From Butyrivibrio fibrisolvens (lineage in GTDB: Bacteria > Bacillota > Clostridia > Lachnospirales > Lachnospiraceae), in contig NZ_CP065800.1 in assembly GCF_023206215.1 (NCBI RefSeq), positions 4,052,215-4,116,214 of the forward strand: a stretch of 64,000 bases of DNA, written 5' to 3'. This document shows, in pieces, positions 19,986 to 29,975 of this stretch. Every line of letters begins with the position of its first letter. Position 1 is the stretch's first letter. Both the position numbers and the translations under genes were made by a program. The notes under the pieces were generated by a model. It was not told the origin of the DNA, searched no databases, and saw nothing but the letters and a program-made list of their open reading frames with translations.

Positions 19986-20573
19986 CTACATTCTATCATT
20001 TATGATATCGTAGATTTCTTCTCTCCCCTTTTTGGTAACAGCTGAATATGGAATGAGGAGTTCATCTTCAGGCATATTAAGTGTCTGACGTATGAGCTTG
20101 ATAGCCTTGGGAAGCTGCGACTTATTGAGCTTATCAGCTTTAGTGGCAATTATGATAGGCTCAAATCCCTGATGAACTATCCATTCATACATCTGGATGT
20201 CATTGGCAGAAGGCTCATGTCTTATATCTATCAAAAGAAATACATTCTTAAGAACTCTGGATGTATGGAGATAGTTCTCTATCATCCTACCCCACTTTTC
20301 AACCTCACCTTTGGCTCTCTTGGCATATCCATATCCAGGAAGATCCACAAGATAAAATTCATTATTAACATGATAAAAATTGATAGTCTGCGTCTTGCCG
20401 GGTTCTGCACTCGTACGAGCAAGATTCTTACGATTCATAAGTCCGTTGATAAGTGAAGACTTACCAACATTACTCTTACCAGCAAAAGCAAATTCAGGCT
20501 GAGAGTTATTAGGAAGCTTACTGGTTATACCACATACTATCTCAAGTTCAGCATTCTTGATCTTAAATTCCAT
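19986..20573 (-). CDS. engB: Ribosome biogenesis GTPase EngB/YsxC
   Basis: GTPase needed for 50S subunit assembly. G1 GKSNVGKSSLIN (about residues 32-43), G3 DLPGYGYA and G4 TKADK are visible; 195 residues is normal. GGAG lies before the ATG. It follows clpX, as in many Firmicutes, but the lon gene that often sits between them is absent here. A terminator after clpX suggests separate or read-through transcription. Confidence 0.95.
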   Translation of the reverse strand: MEFKIKNAELEIVCGITSKLPNNSQPEFAFAGKSNVGKSSLINGLMNRKNLARTSAEPGKTQTINFYHVNNEFYLVDLPGYGYAKRAKGEVEKWGRMIENYLHTSRVLKNVFLLIDIRHEPSANDIQMYEWIVHQGFEPIIIATKADKLNKSQLPKAIKLIRQTLNMPEDELLIPYSAVTKKGREEIYDIINDRM

Positions 20574-20587
20574 TATATTTCTCCAAA

Positions 20588-20615
20588 AACAAGGCAGGAG
20601 CTTGCACCCCTGCCT
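20588..20615 (-). terminator. Intrinsic terminator after clpX
   Basis: On the minus strand AGGCAGG pairs with CCTGCCT around GGTGCAAGCT, followed by TGTTTTTGG. It lies between clpX and engB and overlaps the region of the engB ribosome site. Confidence 0.65.
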
Positions 20616-20672
20616 GTATTATCAGTCACCTGCACTGTCTGCATTGCCAATATTCGCAATCAGGCTGTGCTA

Positions 20673-21938
20673 TTATTTAGCAGTCTTAAGTCTCTTCTGA
20701 TCCTTGTAGACGAGAAGCGGCTGGCTCTCACCTTCAACTGCTGCTTTCGTAACGATACACTCTTCTACATTCTCATCAGATGGAATCTTGTACATAACAT
20801 CCATCATAGCCTTCTCCATGATAGAACGAAGGCCACGAGCACCAGTAGCTCTCTCATGAGCCATAGAAGCTATCTTCATGATCGCATCATCTTCAAATGT
20901 AAGCTGTACATCATCAAGTCCGAAAAGCTTCTGATACTGCTTAACAAGAGCATTTCTAGGCTCTTTAAGAATACGCACAAGAGATTCTTCTGTAAGTCCT
21001 TCAAGAGTTACTGTGATCGGAACACGACCTACAAACTCAGGGATAAGACCGAACTTAACAAGATCCTGAGGTGTTACATGCTCAAGCACCTGTCCTATCT
21101 CACGTTCTGACTTATCAAGGATTTCAGCATTAAATCCAATTGACTTATGATCAATTCTGGCTTCAATGATCTTCTCAAGACCATCAAAAGCTCCACCGCA
21201 TATGAAAAGGATATTGCTGGTATCGATCTGAATCACTTCCTGATGAGGATGCTTACGTCCGCCCTGAGGAGGAACACTTGCAACCGTACCTTCTATAATC
21301 TTAAGAAGAGCCTGCTGAACACCTTCACCTGATACATCTCTGGTGATAGATACGTTCTCACCCTTCTTACTGATCTTGTCTATCTCATCGATGTAGATAA
21401 TTCCATACTGAGCACGCTCAATATCATAATCTGCAGCCTGGATCAGCTTCAGAAGAATGTTCTCAACATCTTCTCCGACATAACCAGCCTCAGTAAGAGT
21501 AGTCGCATCTGCAATTGCAAAAGGAACATTAATGATCTTTGCAAGTGTCTGAGCAAGATAAGTCTTACCTGAACCGGTAGGTCCTATCATGCAGATATTG
21601 CTCTTTTGAAGTTCTACATCATCGACAGAATTTCTGGGGCTTGTGACCCTCTTGTAGTGGTTGTATACAGACACAGCAAGAACCTTTTTAGCTTCTTCCT
21701 GTCCGATAACATACTCATCAAGGAACTCTTTGATCTCAACCGGCTTTAAGAGATTGATATTGTGATCAATGCTCTCTTCCGGCTCTTCTTCAAATTCCTC
21801 TTCAATTATATCTGAGCATATCTCAACGCACTCATCACAAATATATACACCTGCAGGTCCAGCTATAAGCTTCTTGACCTGATCCTGAGTCTTATTGCAA
21901 AAAGAGCATCTGATTTCTCCGGAAATTTTACCTGCCAT
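20673..21938 (-). CDS. clpX: ClpX, ATP-binding subunit of ClpXP
   Basis: Unfoldase that feeds substrates to ClpP. The N-terminal zinc-binding domain CSFCN...CDECVEIC (about residues 10-38) is followed by Walker A GPTGSGKT, Walker [11 protein letters not shown] and sensor motifs. The region around GFNAEIL and the pore motif GYVGEDVE are typical. 421 residues. AAGGAG precedes the ATG, and clpP ends 26 bases upstream, so the two are probably cotranscribed. Confidence 0.97.
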   Translation of the reverse strand: MAGKISGEIRCSFCNKTQDQVKKLIAGPAGVYICDECVEICSDIIEEEFEEEPEESIDHNINLLKPVEIKEFLDEYVIGQEEAKKVLAVSVYNHYKRVTSPRNSVDDVELQKSNICMIGPTGSGKTYLAQTLAKIINVPFAIADATTLTEAGYVGEDVENILLKLIQAADYDIERAQYGIIYIDEIDKISKKGENVSITRDVSGEGVQQALLKIIEGTVASVPPQGGRKHPHQEVIQIDTSNILFICGGAFDGLEKIIEARIDHKSIGFNAEILDKSEREIGQVLEHVTPQDLVKFGLIPEFVGRVPITVTLEGLTEESLVRILKEPRNALVKQYQKLFGLDDVQLTFEDDAIMKIASMAHERATGARGLRSIMEKAMMDVMYKIPSDENVEECIVTKAAVEGESQPLLVYKDQKRLKTAK

Positions 21939-21963
21939 TCTTACTCCTTATAAGTGATAGTAA

Positions 21964-22584
21964 TTATTTCTTATCTTTCTTGTCCTTCTCTTCACCGGAC
22001 TGTGTTCTTGCAGTTACAACAGAATCGATAAGACCGAACTTAAGCGCTTCCTCAGCTGACATCCAGTTATCACGCTCAGTTGCTGCTGCAATCTCTTCGT
22101 ATGTTCTGCCTGTATTCTCAGCCATGATAGTATTCATCTTCTCACGTGTCTTGATGATATGCTTAGCAGCAATTTCGATCTCTGTAGCCTGACCCTGAGT
22201 TCCGCCAAGTGGCTGGTGGATCATGATCTCTGCATTAGGAAGTGCAAGACGCTTACCTTTGGCACCGCCTGTAAGAAGGAATGCACCCATACTTGCTGCC
22301 ATACCTATACAGATAGTAGACACATCACACTTGATGTACTGCATTGTATCATAGATAGCCATACCGGATGTAATCTCTCCACCGGGGCTGTTGATGTAAA
22401 GGTGGATATCCTTAGAAGGATCTTCTGCCTCAAGAAATAACAGCTGTGCTACTATTACACTTGCTGATGTAGCATTAACTTCCTCGCCAAGAAAGATAAT
22501 ACGGTCTTCAAGCAAACGTGAATATATATCATATGAACGTTCTCCACGGCTTGTCTGTTCAATGACATAAGGGATCAAACTCAT
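21964..22584 (-). CDS. clpP: ClpP protease subunit
   Basis: Serine protease subunit of ClpXP. 206 residues with nucleophile Ser in [11 protein letters not shown], catalytic His in [11 protein letters not shown], and the Asp downstream in the [11 protein letters not shown] region. The N-terminal [24 protein letters not shown] is standard. GGAGGACA lies 7 bases before the ATG. The start of the clpP-clpX unit. Confidence 0.97.
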   Translation of the reverse strand: MSLIPYVIEQTSRGERSYDIYSRLLEDRIIFLGEEVNATSASVIVAQLLFLEAEDPSKDIHLYINSPGGEITSGMAIYDTMQYIKCDVSTICIGMAASMGAFLLTGGAKGKRLALPNAEIMIHQPLGGTQGQATEIEIAAKHIIKTREKMNTIMAENTGRTYEEIAAATERDNWMSAEEALKFGLIDSVVTARTQSGEEKDKKDKK

Positions 22585-22849
22585 TTTAATTGTCCTCCAA
22601 TCTTTTTATGTCAACTAGTAAAATAAAAATAATGGTGCACTATAGCATCACAATATCAGTTTACGCTTTCTAAGGGGTTAAATCAATGAAATAACTATAA
22701 AATCGTAATAATCGAAACCTATAACTGACAATTATGCTAAAGACAGGTACTCTGATCAAATATGAATGAGTTAGTACACGAGCAGCATAAAACCAATTAT
22801 TATATCGTCATTACAAGTCATTGACTTTACCTTTTATATAGTCAAATAT
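22585..22849. other. Promoter region upstream of clpP
   Basis: No gene seen. On the minus strand there is an extended -10-like TGCTATAGT around 22635-22645 with a weak -35; I cannot identify a CtsR heptad repeat. The rest is AT-rich. Confidence 0.4.
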
Positions 22850-22900
22850 ACAAAATCACCTCCACAAGCAGATATAAATAAAGAAGTCTACTTATGGAGG
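22850..22900 (-). terminator. Terminator after trigger factor
   Basis: On the minus strand CCTCCATAAGTAG pairs over 13 positions, with G-T wobbles, with CTGCTTGTGGAGG, followed by TGATTTTG. It separates tig from clpP. Confidence 0.65.
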
Positions 22901-22949
22901 ATCATCTTATGTTTTATATTACTTTTTTCAAGTTCAAGAAATCAAAGAA

Positions 22950-24404
22950 TTATTCTTCTGTCTTCTTTGTTGTCTTTCTTGTTCTCTTTGGCTTTTCTTC
23001 TGTAGTCTCTTCAGAATCAGCCTTCTTAGCTGCAGTCTTTCTTGTTCTCTTTGGCTTTTCTTCTGTAGCCTCTTCAGCGTCAGCCTTCTCAGAAGCCTTC
23101 TTAGTTGTCTTTCTAGCAGCAGACTCCTTAGCGTTCTCTACGATGAACTCAGCAGCCTTCTGTACAGCAAGGTCCTCACGAAGAGTCTTGATCTGATTCT
23201 CACCAAGGATCTCCTTAACCTTCTCAACTTCCATCTGATACTGATCAGCCATCTTCTGAAGCTCAGCATTAACTTCGTCATCAGAAACTTCGATGTTCTC
23301 AGCCTTAGCAACTTCTTCAAGAACAAGACGGCTCTTGATTCTCTCTTCAGCCTGAGGTCTTACCTGCTCGAGCATCTTCTCAGCTGTTGTACCTGTGTAC
23401 TGGAGATACTGCTCCATTGTAAGTCCCTGATACTGCATTCTCTGAGCGAAATCATTAACGATCTGTCTCTGCTGTGTCTCAACCATAGCTTCAGGAAGCT
23501 CGATCTCTGAATCATCGATAAGAGCCTTAACAGCCTCGTCTTCCTTCTTAGCCTTAGCCTCTGCATTCTTTCTATCTTCAAGCTTCTTCTTAACACTCTC
23601 TTTGTACTCAGCAAGTGTCTCGAACTCAGAAACGTTTGAAGCGAATTCATCATTTAATTCAGGAAGCTGCTTCTCTTTGATGCCCTTTACAGTGCACTTG
23701 AATGTTGCAGCCTTGCCTGCAAGTGACTTCTCCTGATACTCTTCAGGGAAAGTAACATTAACATCAACTTCCTTGCCGATCTCAGCACCGATAAGCTGAT
23801 CTTCGAAACCAGGAATGAATGAACCTGAACCGATTGTAAGAGGATAATCTGTTCCCTTACCACCTTCGAAAGCCTTATCATCAACAAATCCTTCGAAGTC
23901 AAGTGTGATCTGGTCATCAGCCTTAACAGCACGATCTGTAACTTCTACAACTCTTGCATTCTTGTTAAGCTCAGCCTTGATCTCAGCATCGATATCAGCA
24001 TCTGTTACTTCTGTATCCTGCTTAGAAACCTTGATTCCCTTATACTTTCCAAGACCAACCGGTGGCTTAAGAGCAACTTCTGCTGTGAAAATGAAAGGCT
24101 TGCCAGACTCGATCTGAACAACTTCGATCTTAGGATTAGATACGATGGCCTCACCGCTCTCTTCTGCAGCCTTAGGATATTCGTTGTTGATAAGCTCGTT
24201 AGCAGCATCTTCATAGAAAACGCCTACACCGTACATACGCTCGATCATCTTACGAGGAGCCTTACCCTTACGGAATCCAGGAAGCTGGATCTTGTTTTTA
24301 TCCTTATTATAAGCATTCTGAATAGCCTTCTCGAGTTCTTCTGCAGGAACTTCGATAGTAAGCTTCGCCATGCTCTTTTCTAATTTTTCTACCTGTACGC
24401 TCAT
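22950..24404 (-). CDS. tig: Trigger factor, with a basic repeat tail
   Basis: Ribosome-associated chaperone and prolyl isomerase. The N-terminal ribosome-binding signature GFRKGKAPRKMIE, the FKBP-like domain (GFVDDKAFEGG...SFIPGFEDQLIG, about 155-240) and the helical C-domain are present. At 484 residues it is longer than the usual 430 or so because of a tail after about 430: two copies of an EE(A/T)TEEKPKRTRKT unit separated by Lys/Ala-rich sequence. AAGGAGG lies 13 bases before the ATG. Upstream of clpP and clpX in the common tig-clpP-clpX order. Confidence 0.95.
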   Translation of the reverse strand: MSVQVEKLEKSMAKLTIEVPAEELEKAIQNAYNKDKNKIQLPGFRKGKAPRKMIERMYGVGVFYEDAANELINNEYPKAAEESGEAIVSNPKIEVVQIESGKPFIFTAEVALKPPVGLGKYKGIKVSKQDTEVTDADIDAEIKAELNKNARVVEVTDRAVKADDQITLDFEGFVDDKAFEGGKGTDYPLTIGSGSFIPGFEDQLIGAEIGKEVDVNVTFPEEYQEKSLAGKAATFKCTVKGIKEKQLPELNDEFASNVSEFETLAEYKESVKKKLEDRKNAEAKAKKEDEAVKALIDDSEIELPEAMVETQQRQIVNDFAQRMQYQGLTMEQYLQYTGTTAEKMLEQVRPQAEERIKSRLVLEEVAKAENIEVSDDEVNAELQKMADQYQMEVEKVKEILGENQIKTLREDLAVQKAAEFIVENAKESAARKTTKKASEKADAEEATEEKPKRTRKTAAKKADSEETTEEKPKRTRKTTKKTEE

Positions 24405-24480
24405 TTTATGAATAAATCCTCCTTAAAAATATGTGCATAATAAACATAAACACAGCCATTTATGAATTGTACCACATGTG

Positions 24481-25020
24481 TCAAGCTTTTTCCACAACAA
24501 ATTTATCAAGCTTTGTAAGCTGAGCATTACTGTATTCTTTACGCCCTGTTACATCTTCTTTAAACCAGTGAGGCGGATTATAATTTTCTGAAGCTTCAAT
24601 AGAAGGAAATTCCACTTCTGCAATTACAAGCCCTTCAAAAAAACCTTCAAATATATCAAGCTCTATCTTGATCCCGCCCTCATAAAAAGCCTTGGCATCA
24701 TCTGCATGTGTATCAAGATATTCTTTAGAAAATGCATCTTCATTGATTGGGATCAGATATCTTTTCTTAGTAATAATATTACCATCAGCCTTCTTCAGGA
24801 GATGATCATATGAAGATTCATCAAGCTCCATATTATACTCTTTTTTTGCAACAACACCGGCAGCTCCTTTATATGTCATATAGAAGTGATCATCTTCTTT
24901 CCTGACCCTTATAGCAGGATGTACATTAAGATACCCCTGCTCTATATAATGATAATCATACTTTTCCAGCTCATCCGGGAGCTTTCTAACTGTAAACTTT
25001 CTCTCAATTTCCATACCCAT
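24481..25020 (-). CDS. CYTH domain protein
   Basis: 179 residues of the CYTH triphosphate-tunnel fold. The signature EIERKF sits at residues 4-9, followed by alternating basic and acidic strands (IRVRKEDDHFYMTYKG, KKEYNME, KIELDIFEG, EVEFPS). Such proteins hydrolyse inorganic triphosphate or, less often, make cAMP or thiamine triphosphate products; the substrate cannot be told from sequence. AGAGG precedes the ATG at 25020. Downstream of malQ in the same direction, but behind its terminator. Confidence 0.88.
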   Translation of the reverse strand: MGMEIERKFTVRKLPDELEKYDYHYIEQGYLNVHPAIRVRKEDDHFYMTYKGAAGVVAKKEYNMELDESSYDHLLKKADGNIITKKRYLIPINEDAFSKEYLDTHADDAKAFYEGGIKIELDIFEGFFEGLVIAEVEFPSIEASENYNPPHWFKEDVTGRKEYSNAQLTKLDKFVVEKA

Positions 25021-25121
25021 AGATATACCTCTTTATAAAAATCAGTTACTATTTTTTATTTTGCTTGCAAACATTTCATCAGCCGTATTTGATTTTATAA
25101 TGTCTTTACGCAAAGGTCAAA

Positions 25122-25208
25122 GTTTGAAAGTATTCCACTTTCAAACCCAAATTGATGTCGCGAGCTCCATCAATTTGAACCATTAGTCACTCGCTTTGCT
25201 CGCGACAT
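25122..25208. repeat. Hairpin-rich intergenic segment
   Basis: GTTTGAAAGT/ACTTTCAAAC (25122-25146) and CAAATTGATG/CATCAATTTG (25148-25177). The overlapping longer pair ATGTCGCGAGC/GCTCGCGACAT (25154-25208) offers an alternative fold. No coding capacity. Confidence 0.6.
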
Positions 25209-25211
25209 TAG

Positions 25212-25265
25212 GTAAAAAGCGGCGTGGTATCCACCTGTACAACCATCGAGGATACCACGCCGCTA
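25212..25265 (-). terminator. Terminator after malQ
   Basis: On the minus strand AGCGGCGTGGTATCC pairs with GGATACCACGCCGCT and is followed by TTTTTA. Confidence 0.85.
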
Positions 25266-25295
25266 AGGCAAGCATTCTATATATTTATTTCAAGA

Positions 25296-26834
25296 TCAGA
25301 TTCTTCCATATGTTTTGGTCATATCATACATGCGCTGTGCAAGTTCGTCTGTGCATGCATCCTTACCAAGGCGCCACTGCCAGTTGCCACCAAGCACTGA
25401 AGGAGTATTGATCCTGGCGCTATCATCAAGATTCAGATAATCCTGCATAGGAATAACACAGGTATCTGCAACGGATGCCATCGCACTTCTTATGAAGATC
25501 CATGCAATATCCTTACGTGTATGAATATCAAGATACTTCTTGGCAAAAGCTCTGTCCTTGGAATTGCAGGTCTCATACCAGCCCCTTGTAGTCTCATTGT
25601 CATGAGTTCCTGTATATACGATACAGTTGTGAGGATAGTTGTGAGGAAGGTAGTCACTCTCCTCTCTTGAGTCAAATGCAAACTGTAACACTTTCATGCC
25701 GGGAAAACCTGTTTTCTGGACCAGCTTTAATACAGAAGGTGTAAGGAATCCCAGATCTTCTGCAATAACGCGAAGGCTATCGCCAAACTTATCTTTCATG
25801 GTCTTGAAAAGATCATATCCAGGTCCCTTCTCCCAATGGCCAAACTCTGCTGTAGGATCACCATAAGGAATAGAATAATACTCATCAAATCCTCTGAAAT
25901 GATCGATCCTGACTACATCATAAAGTTCGAAGCAGTGGCTGATTCTCCTCATCCACCATTCGTAGCCTGTCTTCTTGTGATATGGCCAGTCATAAAGAGG
26001 ATTGCCCCAGAGCTGTCCCGTAGCACTAAAGGAATCCGGAGGGCATCCTGCAACTCCCAGAGGAACATTATCCTTATCAAACTGGAATAACTTGGGATTG
26101 GCCCAGGTATCTGCGCTGTCATAAGCTACATAGATCGGGATATCTCCGATTATCTCAACACCTTTTTGATGAGCATAATTTTTGATTTCTGCCCACTGAA
26201 TAGCAAATTCAAATTGCAGGAAGCGATAGAAGTTAACTTCGTCATCGTATTTGTCCATGCACTTTTCTATAGTAGCCTTATCTCTTAATCTTTCATTATC
26301 AGGCCACTTATTAAAGCCCTGACCATCATGAACATTTTTAAGCGCCATGAAAAGAGCATAATCATCAAGCCACCATGCATTTGTTTTAATAAAAGATGCA
26401 AATCTCTTTACATACGCTGGGTCTGCACTATTAGAACTTTTGGAAGAAAGTCCGCTGTTTCTGAAAGCTATCTCCAAAAGCTTAAAGCGACCTTTATAGA
26501 GCTTTTCATAATCAACACATGAAGGATCCTTGCCAAAGTCAAAGCCCTTAAGATCTTCTACTTTTAAAAAGCCTCTTTCTATAAGAATATCAATATCAAT
26601 AAAATAAGGATTACCTGCAAATGTAGAAAAAGACTGGTACGGAGAATCCCCGTAGCTTGTAGGTCCAAGCGGCAGGATCTGCCAGTAGCTCTGACCGGCC
26701 TTACTTAAAAAATCAATAAAATTAAAAGCTTCCTTTCCAAAGGTACCTATACCATATGGTGAAGGAATGCTTGAAACAGGAAGCAGCACTCCGCTCCTTC
26801 TTGTTTTTAATGTTTTTTCAGTCTTTTTAGACAT
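25296..26834 (-). CDS. malQ: 4-alpha-glucanotransferase (amylomaltase)
   Basis: GH77 enzyme that transfers alpha-1,4-glucan segments in maltodextrin and glycogen metabolism. 512 residues with PSPYGIGTFG at the N-terminus, the nucleophile region DVVRIDHFRGF, the acid/base IAEDLGFLTP and the third acidic residue in TGTHDNET. GGGGG lies about 7 bases before the ATG. The neighbour upstream is a PfkB-type kinase; no other maltose genes are in the window. Confidence 0.95.
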   Translation of the reverse strand: MSKKTEKTLKTRRSGVLLPVSSIPSPYGIGTFGKEAFNFIDFLSKAGQSYWQILPLGPTSYGDSPYQSFSTFAGNPYFIDIDILIERGFLKVEDLKGFDFGKDPSCVDYEKLYKGRFKLLEIAFRNSGLSSKSSNSADPAYVKRFASFIKTNAWWLDDYALFMALKNVHDGQGFNKWPDNERLRDKATIEKCMDKYDDEVNFYRFLQFEFAIQWAEIKNYAHQKGVEIIGDIPIYVAYDSADTWANPKLFQFDKDNVPLGVAGCPPDSFSATGQLWGNPLYDWPYHKKTGYEWWMRRISHCFELYDVVRIDHFRGFDEYYSIPYGDPTAEFGHWEKGPGYDLFKTMKDKFGDSLRVIAEDLGFLTPSVLKLVQKTGFPGMKVLQFAFDSREESDYLPHNYPHNCIVYTGTHDNETTRGWYETCNSKDRAFAKKYLDIHTRKDIAWIFIRSAMASVADTCVIPMQDYLNLDDSARINTPSVLGGNWQWRLGKDACTDELAQRMYDMTKTYGRI

Positions 26835-26922
26835 TATATGACCCCCTGCATTCAGATTTTTAGGAAAACGTTTTCTTGTATAATATCACATATCATTATA
26901 TTTGCAAATATTATTTTCCAAA

Positions 26923-27873
26923 TCAGTTCTCAGGAACTTCAATGCCATACATATCTGTTACGGACTGAGTCTTCCATATAAGATCACGCCACTGTTCAAC
27001 CTGTTCAGGAGTAAGGAAGCCTTCGCAGGTTCTCATAAATCCTGTCTTATAGGAAGCATATAATAGTCCATTCTTGATGGCATTGACGCTGTCTTTAGTT
27101 TCCAGATAATAGTGAATAAAGCCGGAAATAAGAGCATTGCCGGCTCCCAGCGAATTGACAACTTCATTGGTCTTGACTGAATTGTAGTGGAATTTGACAT
27201 GCCTATCTCTATCATAGAGGATAAGACCGGTTTTGCCCTGACCCAGGATTATGATCTCAGGATCATAGCGCCTTGCAAAGTCATCTATAAATTCATATGG
27301 ATCACCTTCAATAGTATCATCGCTTATATAGATGATGTCTGCATTCTCCAAAAAGTCAGCGTTATACTTTTCTTTTTCTTTGGAATATGAGCGCATATTA
27401 AGGGCAATCTTCTTGCCGGCTGAAAGAGCATAGTGAATGAAAGGTCTGCAGAAATTTGCATTAGAAACAAGTAAAAGGTCAGCTTCAGCCATGATAGGTC
27501 TTACCATTGACATATCATACTTGGCTTCCCTTATATCCTTAAGATCCTGGAATATAAGCTGGTGCTGATCATTATCAAAAAAGATAATCTCTGAAGGAGT
27601 TGATTTCATAACAGGAAGTATATAATCCGTATTAATATGAACTTTAAAATCAGGCGGATTGAATACTTCAACATTCTGATCCTGTCCGACAACAGACATA
27701 AAATATACCTGATCCCCAAGAGTGGTCAGGGCAAATGCTTCATTCATAGCATCGCCTCCGCCTCCGACATAAATAGGTGAATCGTGTATCATCCTATTCA
27801 TGTCAAAGGGAATACTGTCAACCTTGATTACAGTTTCAAACTGGGTTATACCTGCTATGACAATTTTACTCAT
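26923..27873 (-). CDS. PfkB-family carbohydrate kinase-like protein with Asn in place of the catalytic Asp
   Basis: 316 residues of the ribokinase/PfkB fold. The di-glycine sugar-binding region is GGGGDAMNEAFAL. The C-terminal ATP/anion-hole motif, normally DTxGAGD, reads NSLGAGN, so the catalytic base Asp is replaced by Asn at about residue 246 (codon AAT, 27136-27138). This would be expected to remove or greatly lower kinase activity, unless the protein is a binding or regulatory form. AAAGGAG lies 6 bases before the ATG at 27873, which I prefer to upstream in-frame starts. It is 60 bases downstream of a TetR regulator and probably cotranscribed with it. Confidence 0.85.
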   Translation of the reverse strand: MSKIVIAGITQFETVIKVDSIPFDMNRMIHDSPIYVGGGGDAMNEAFALTTLGDQVYFMSVVGQDQNVEVFNPPDFKVHINTDYILPVMKSTPSEIIFFDNDQHQLIFQDLKDIREAKYDMSMVRPIMAEADLLLVSNANFCRPFIHYALSAGKKIALNMRSYSKEKEKYNADFLENADIIYISDDTIEGDPYEFIDDFARRYDPEIIILGQGKTGLILYDRDRHVKFHYNSVKTNEVVNSLGAGNALISGFIHYYLETKDSVNAIKNGLLYASYKTGFMRTCEGFLTPEQVEQWRDLIWKTQSVTDMYGIEVPEN

Positions 27874-27933
27874 GGCCACTCCTTTCACCATTAGCGGTTT
27901 TCGGATCATAGTCTCATAGTATGTTTTTCGGTA

Positions 27934-28533
27934 TCATACGTATGTAAGTTTAGCCATCATGTCAAAATAGTGAGATACCTGCTGTACATATATTCCCGAA
28001 TCCATCATATCTTTAAACATGAGTTTTCTTTGAACATTGTTCCTTGTAAAGTGGAGCATTTCTTCAATAGCCTTGATATCAACTTCAGGATTTATGTGAA
28101 CAAAATCTGCATTTTGCAAAGCTTTGGAATATACATCACGACTTTTCTTTTTTTCATCTTCAGGTTCAAATGTATCAGGATCAGTCTCAGTTTCTGCAGA
28201 CTCCAAAAAAGCAATCATATACGGATACTGATCCATGATAGACTCTTCTGAAGCAATGATCTGACGCCAGATAGTAAAATAGTCTGTCTCAGATGCAGAT
28301 ACATTGCTCCTTATCTCCAATTGAAGAAAACGTATACTATAATCACGAAGAAAGCGGTAAAGTTCCTGCTTAGTTCCAAAGTAATGAAAAAGAAGGCCCT
28401 TACTGATCCCGGCTTCCTTAACTATCACATCCGTGCTTCCATTCTTATATCCATTCAAGGCAAATATCTTAAGTGCCCCATTTAGTATTCTGTCCTGTTT
28501 TTCTTTTTTCAGGTCAAAAAACTTATCGTCCAT
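27934..28533 (-). CDS. TetR/AcrR family transcriptional regulator
   Basis: 199 residues. The N-terminal helix-turn-helix is typical: RILNGALKIFALNGYKNGSTDVIVKEAGISKGLLFHYFGTKQELY, read in pieces (residues 15-60). The C-terminal ligand domain has no recognised specificity. It is followed closely by the PfkB-like gene, which it may regulate. The ribosome site is weak (ATAAGG). Confidence 0.9.
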   Translation of the reverse strand: MDDKFFDLKKEKQDRILNGALKIFALNGYKNGSTDVIVKEAGISKGLLFHYFGTKQELYRFLRDYSIRFLQLEIRSNVSASETDYFTIWRQIIASEESIMDQYPYMIAFLESAETETDPDTFEPEDEKKKSRDVYSKALQNADFVHINPEVDIKAIEEMLHFTRNNVQRKLMFKDMMDSGIYVQQVSHYFDMMAKLTYV

Positions 28534-28692
28534 GCCTTATATCTCCCAAATCTATAATTATATTACCATTATGCCACAAATCTGTTAATTTGGTAGGATT
28601 TTTCCTCTTTTCCATTTGCTCAAAATGTATTAAAATAAAATCACGTGTAGAAATAAGTTAATGTGCCCGGTGGCACAGGAAGGTGGCTTACA

Positions 28693-28980
28693 ATGTCTAA
28701 ATCACACGGTTTCGGTAAATTTGTAATGTTTTGTGCTGCTACAGCTGCAGCCGCTGCAGGTATTTACTATTACCTCAACAAGAAGAACAGTGAATTCGAC
28801 GATGATCTCGAAGATGATGATTTCGATGATTTCGATGATTTTGATGATGCTGATATAGAAGAAGGCTCATCAAATGAACGCGGATATGTTAACCTTGATC
28901 GTGCTTCCAATGAAGACGATAAAGAAGAGGAAAAAGCCGCTGAATCTGAAACAGAAGAATTCTTCGATGATGAGAAATAA
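28693..28980 (+). CDS. Small acidic membrane-anchored protein
   Basis: 95 residues starting at the ATG at 28693, behind GGAAGGTGG; an upstream in-frame ATG at 28663 lacks such a site. A hydrophobic segment (about residues 8-26) is followed by a highly acidic tail rich in DD, DDFDD and EE runs (about 33-95). I do not recognise a family; similar short proteins occur in Lachnospiraceae. The topology suggests a single membrane anchor with an acidic domain on one face. Monocistronic with its own terminator. Confidence 0.75.
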   Translation: MSKSHGFGKFVMFCAATAAAAAGIYYYLNKKNSEFDDDLEDDDFDDFDDFDDADIEEGSSNERGYVNLDRASNEDDKEEEKAAESETEEFFDDEK

Positions 28981-29005
28981 TATTATTACCTGCATGAAAA
29001 GTCTC

Positions 29006-29040
29006 AAAAAGGCATCCGCACAAAGCGGATGCCTTTTATA
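29006..29040 (+). terminator. Intrinsic terminator of the small acidic protein gene
   Basis: GGCATCCGC pairs with GCGGATGCC around ACAAA, then TTTT; an A run precedes the stem, so it may work in both directions. Confidence 0.88.
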
Positions 29041-29094
29041 TTATTTGAAATCATTTTTAACTTTACTTATAGCATTAATATATTTTAATACAGA

Positions 29095-29961
29095 TTATGC
29101 CCTCATCTTATCTTCTATCATATCCTTAAGATCACGTGCCTTCTCCTTGGTATGATTGCTGGCAGATCTGGATACAAGAATCTCTCCTATAAGTTTCAAT
29201 GAAGGAGTATAATCTTCATTTTCCATATAAAGAGCAGCCAGAAGATAATCAAGCGTGATAGTATTCATCCCGGCAATAGGGAAGGACTCACTCTGCTTAG
29301 CTGTAACAAAGCCTTCAAGAGCATTTTTCAAAAGCTCTTTCTCTTCGTCCTTAAGTTCCTTCTGACGCTGCTCATCATAATGAGGCAGCGACATTGTTAC
29401 CGGATCACGGAGCATCTGCCTTATAAGCCAGGCATATCTAAGACATAGATATGCCTTCTCAGAAGCCTTGGCATCCTTGACTATAGCATTGGCAAGTGCA
29501 AGCTGATAACGCTCAAGAGCATCATCATATGTATATATTTCATACTTATGCTTTATAGGTCTGAAATTCAGACTTATCCTTTCGCGGACAGCATCCTTCT
29601 GCCTTTTGGTTATCATATCAAAATATCTGGCAAGAGCAGCATATCCACAAGCCGGACATGCAACTATGTCATATTTGATCTCATCCATAATATCATAGAT
29701 AGGATGAAGATCTATCTCCTGTTCCTTGACATGAACCTTACCGGTTCTGACTGTTAGCGATGTAAAGCTGGTCTCGCACACAGGACATACGTACTTCTTT
29801 TCAAAAACCAGAGTTTTTTCTTCAGGGAGCTCATCAGCAACAGATACTGTTTTGGGCTCTTCTTTGGGCTTTTCTTCAACTTTCTTTTCTGAATTGTCGA
29901 ATATCTTCTCACCTTTTAGACTACCTAATCCGAATTTCTCAAGTCCCGAAAATAATGACAT
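29095..29961 (-). CDS. DUF2225 family protein
   Basis: 288 residues. The DUF2225 core carries two Cys pairs that probably bind zinc: CPVCETSF (about residue 55) and CPACGYAA (about 95). A helical C-terminal half resembles tetratricopeptide-like packing. The function is unknown. AAAGGAG precedes the ATG. It sits directly downstream (14 bases) of glnS on the same strand and is probably cotranscribed. Confidence 0.88.
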   Translation of the reverse strand: MSLFSGLEKFGLGSLKGEKIFDNSEKKVEEKPKEEPKTVSVADELPEEKTLVFEKKYVCPVCETSFTSLTVRTGKVHVKEQEIDLHPIYDIMDEIKYDIVACPACGYAALARYFDMITKRQKDAVRERISLNFRPIKHKYEIYTYDDALERYQLALANAIVKDAKASEKAYLCLRYAWLIRQMLRDPVTMSLPHYDEQRQKELKDEEKELLKNALEGFVTAKQSESFPIAGMNTITLDYLLAALYMENEDYTPSLKLIGEILVSRSASNHTKEKARDLKDMIEDKMRA

Positions 29962-29975
29962 AGCAGCACACTCCT

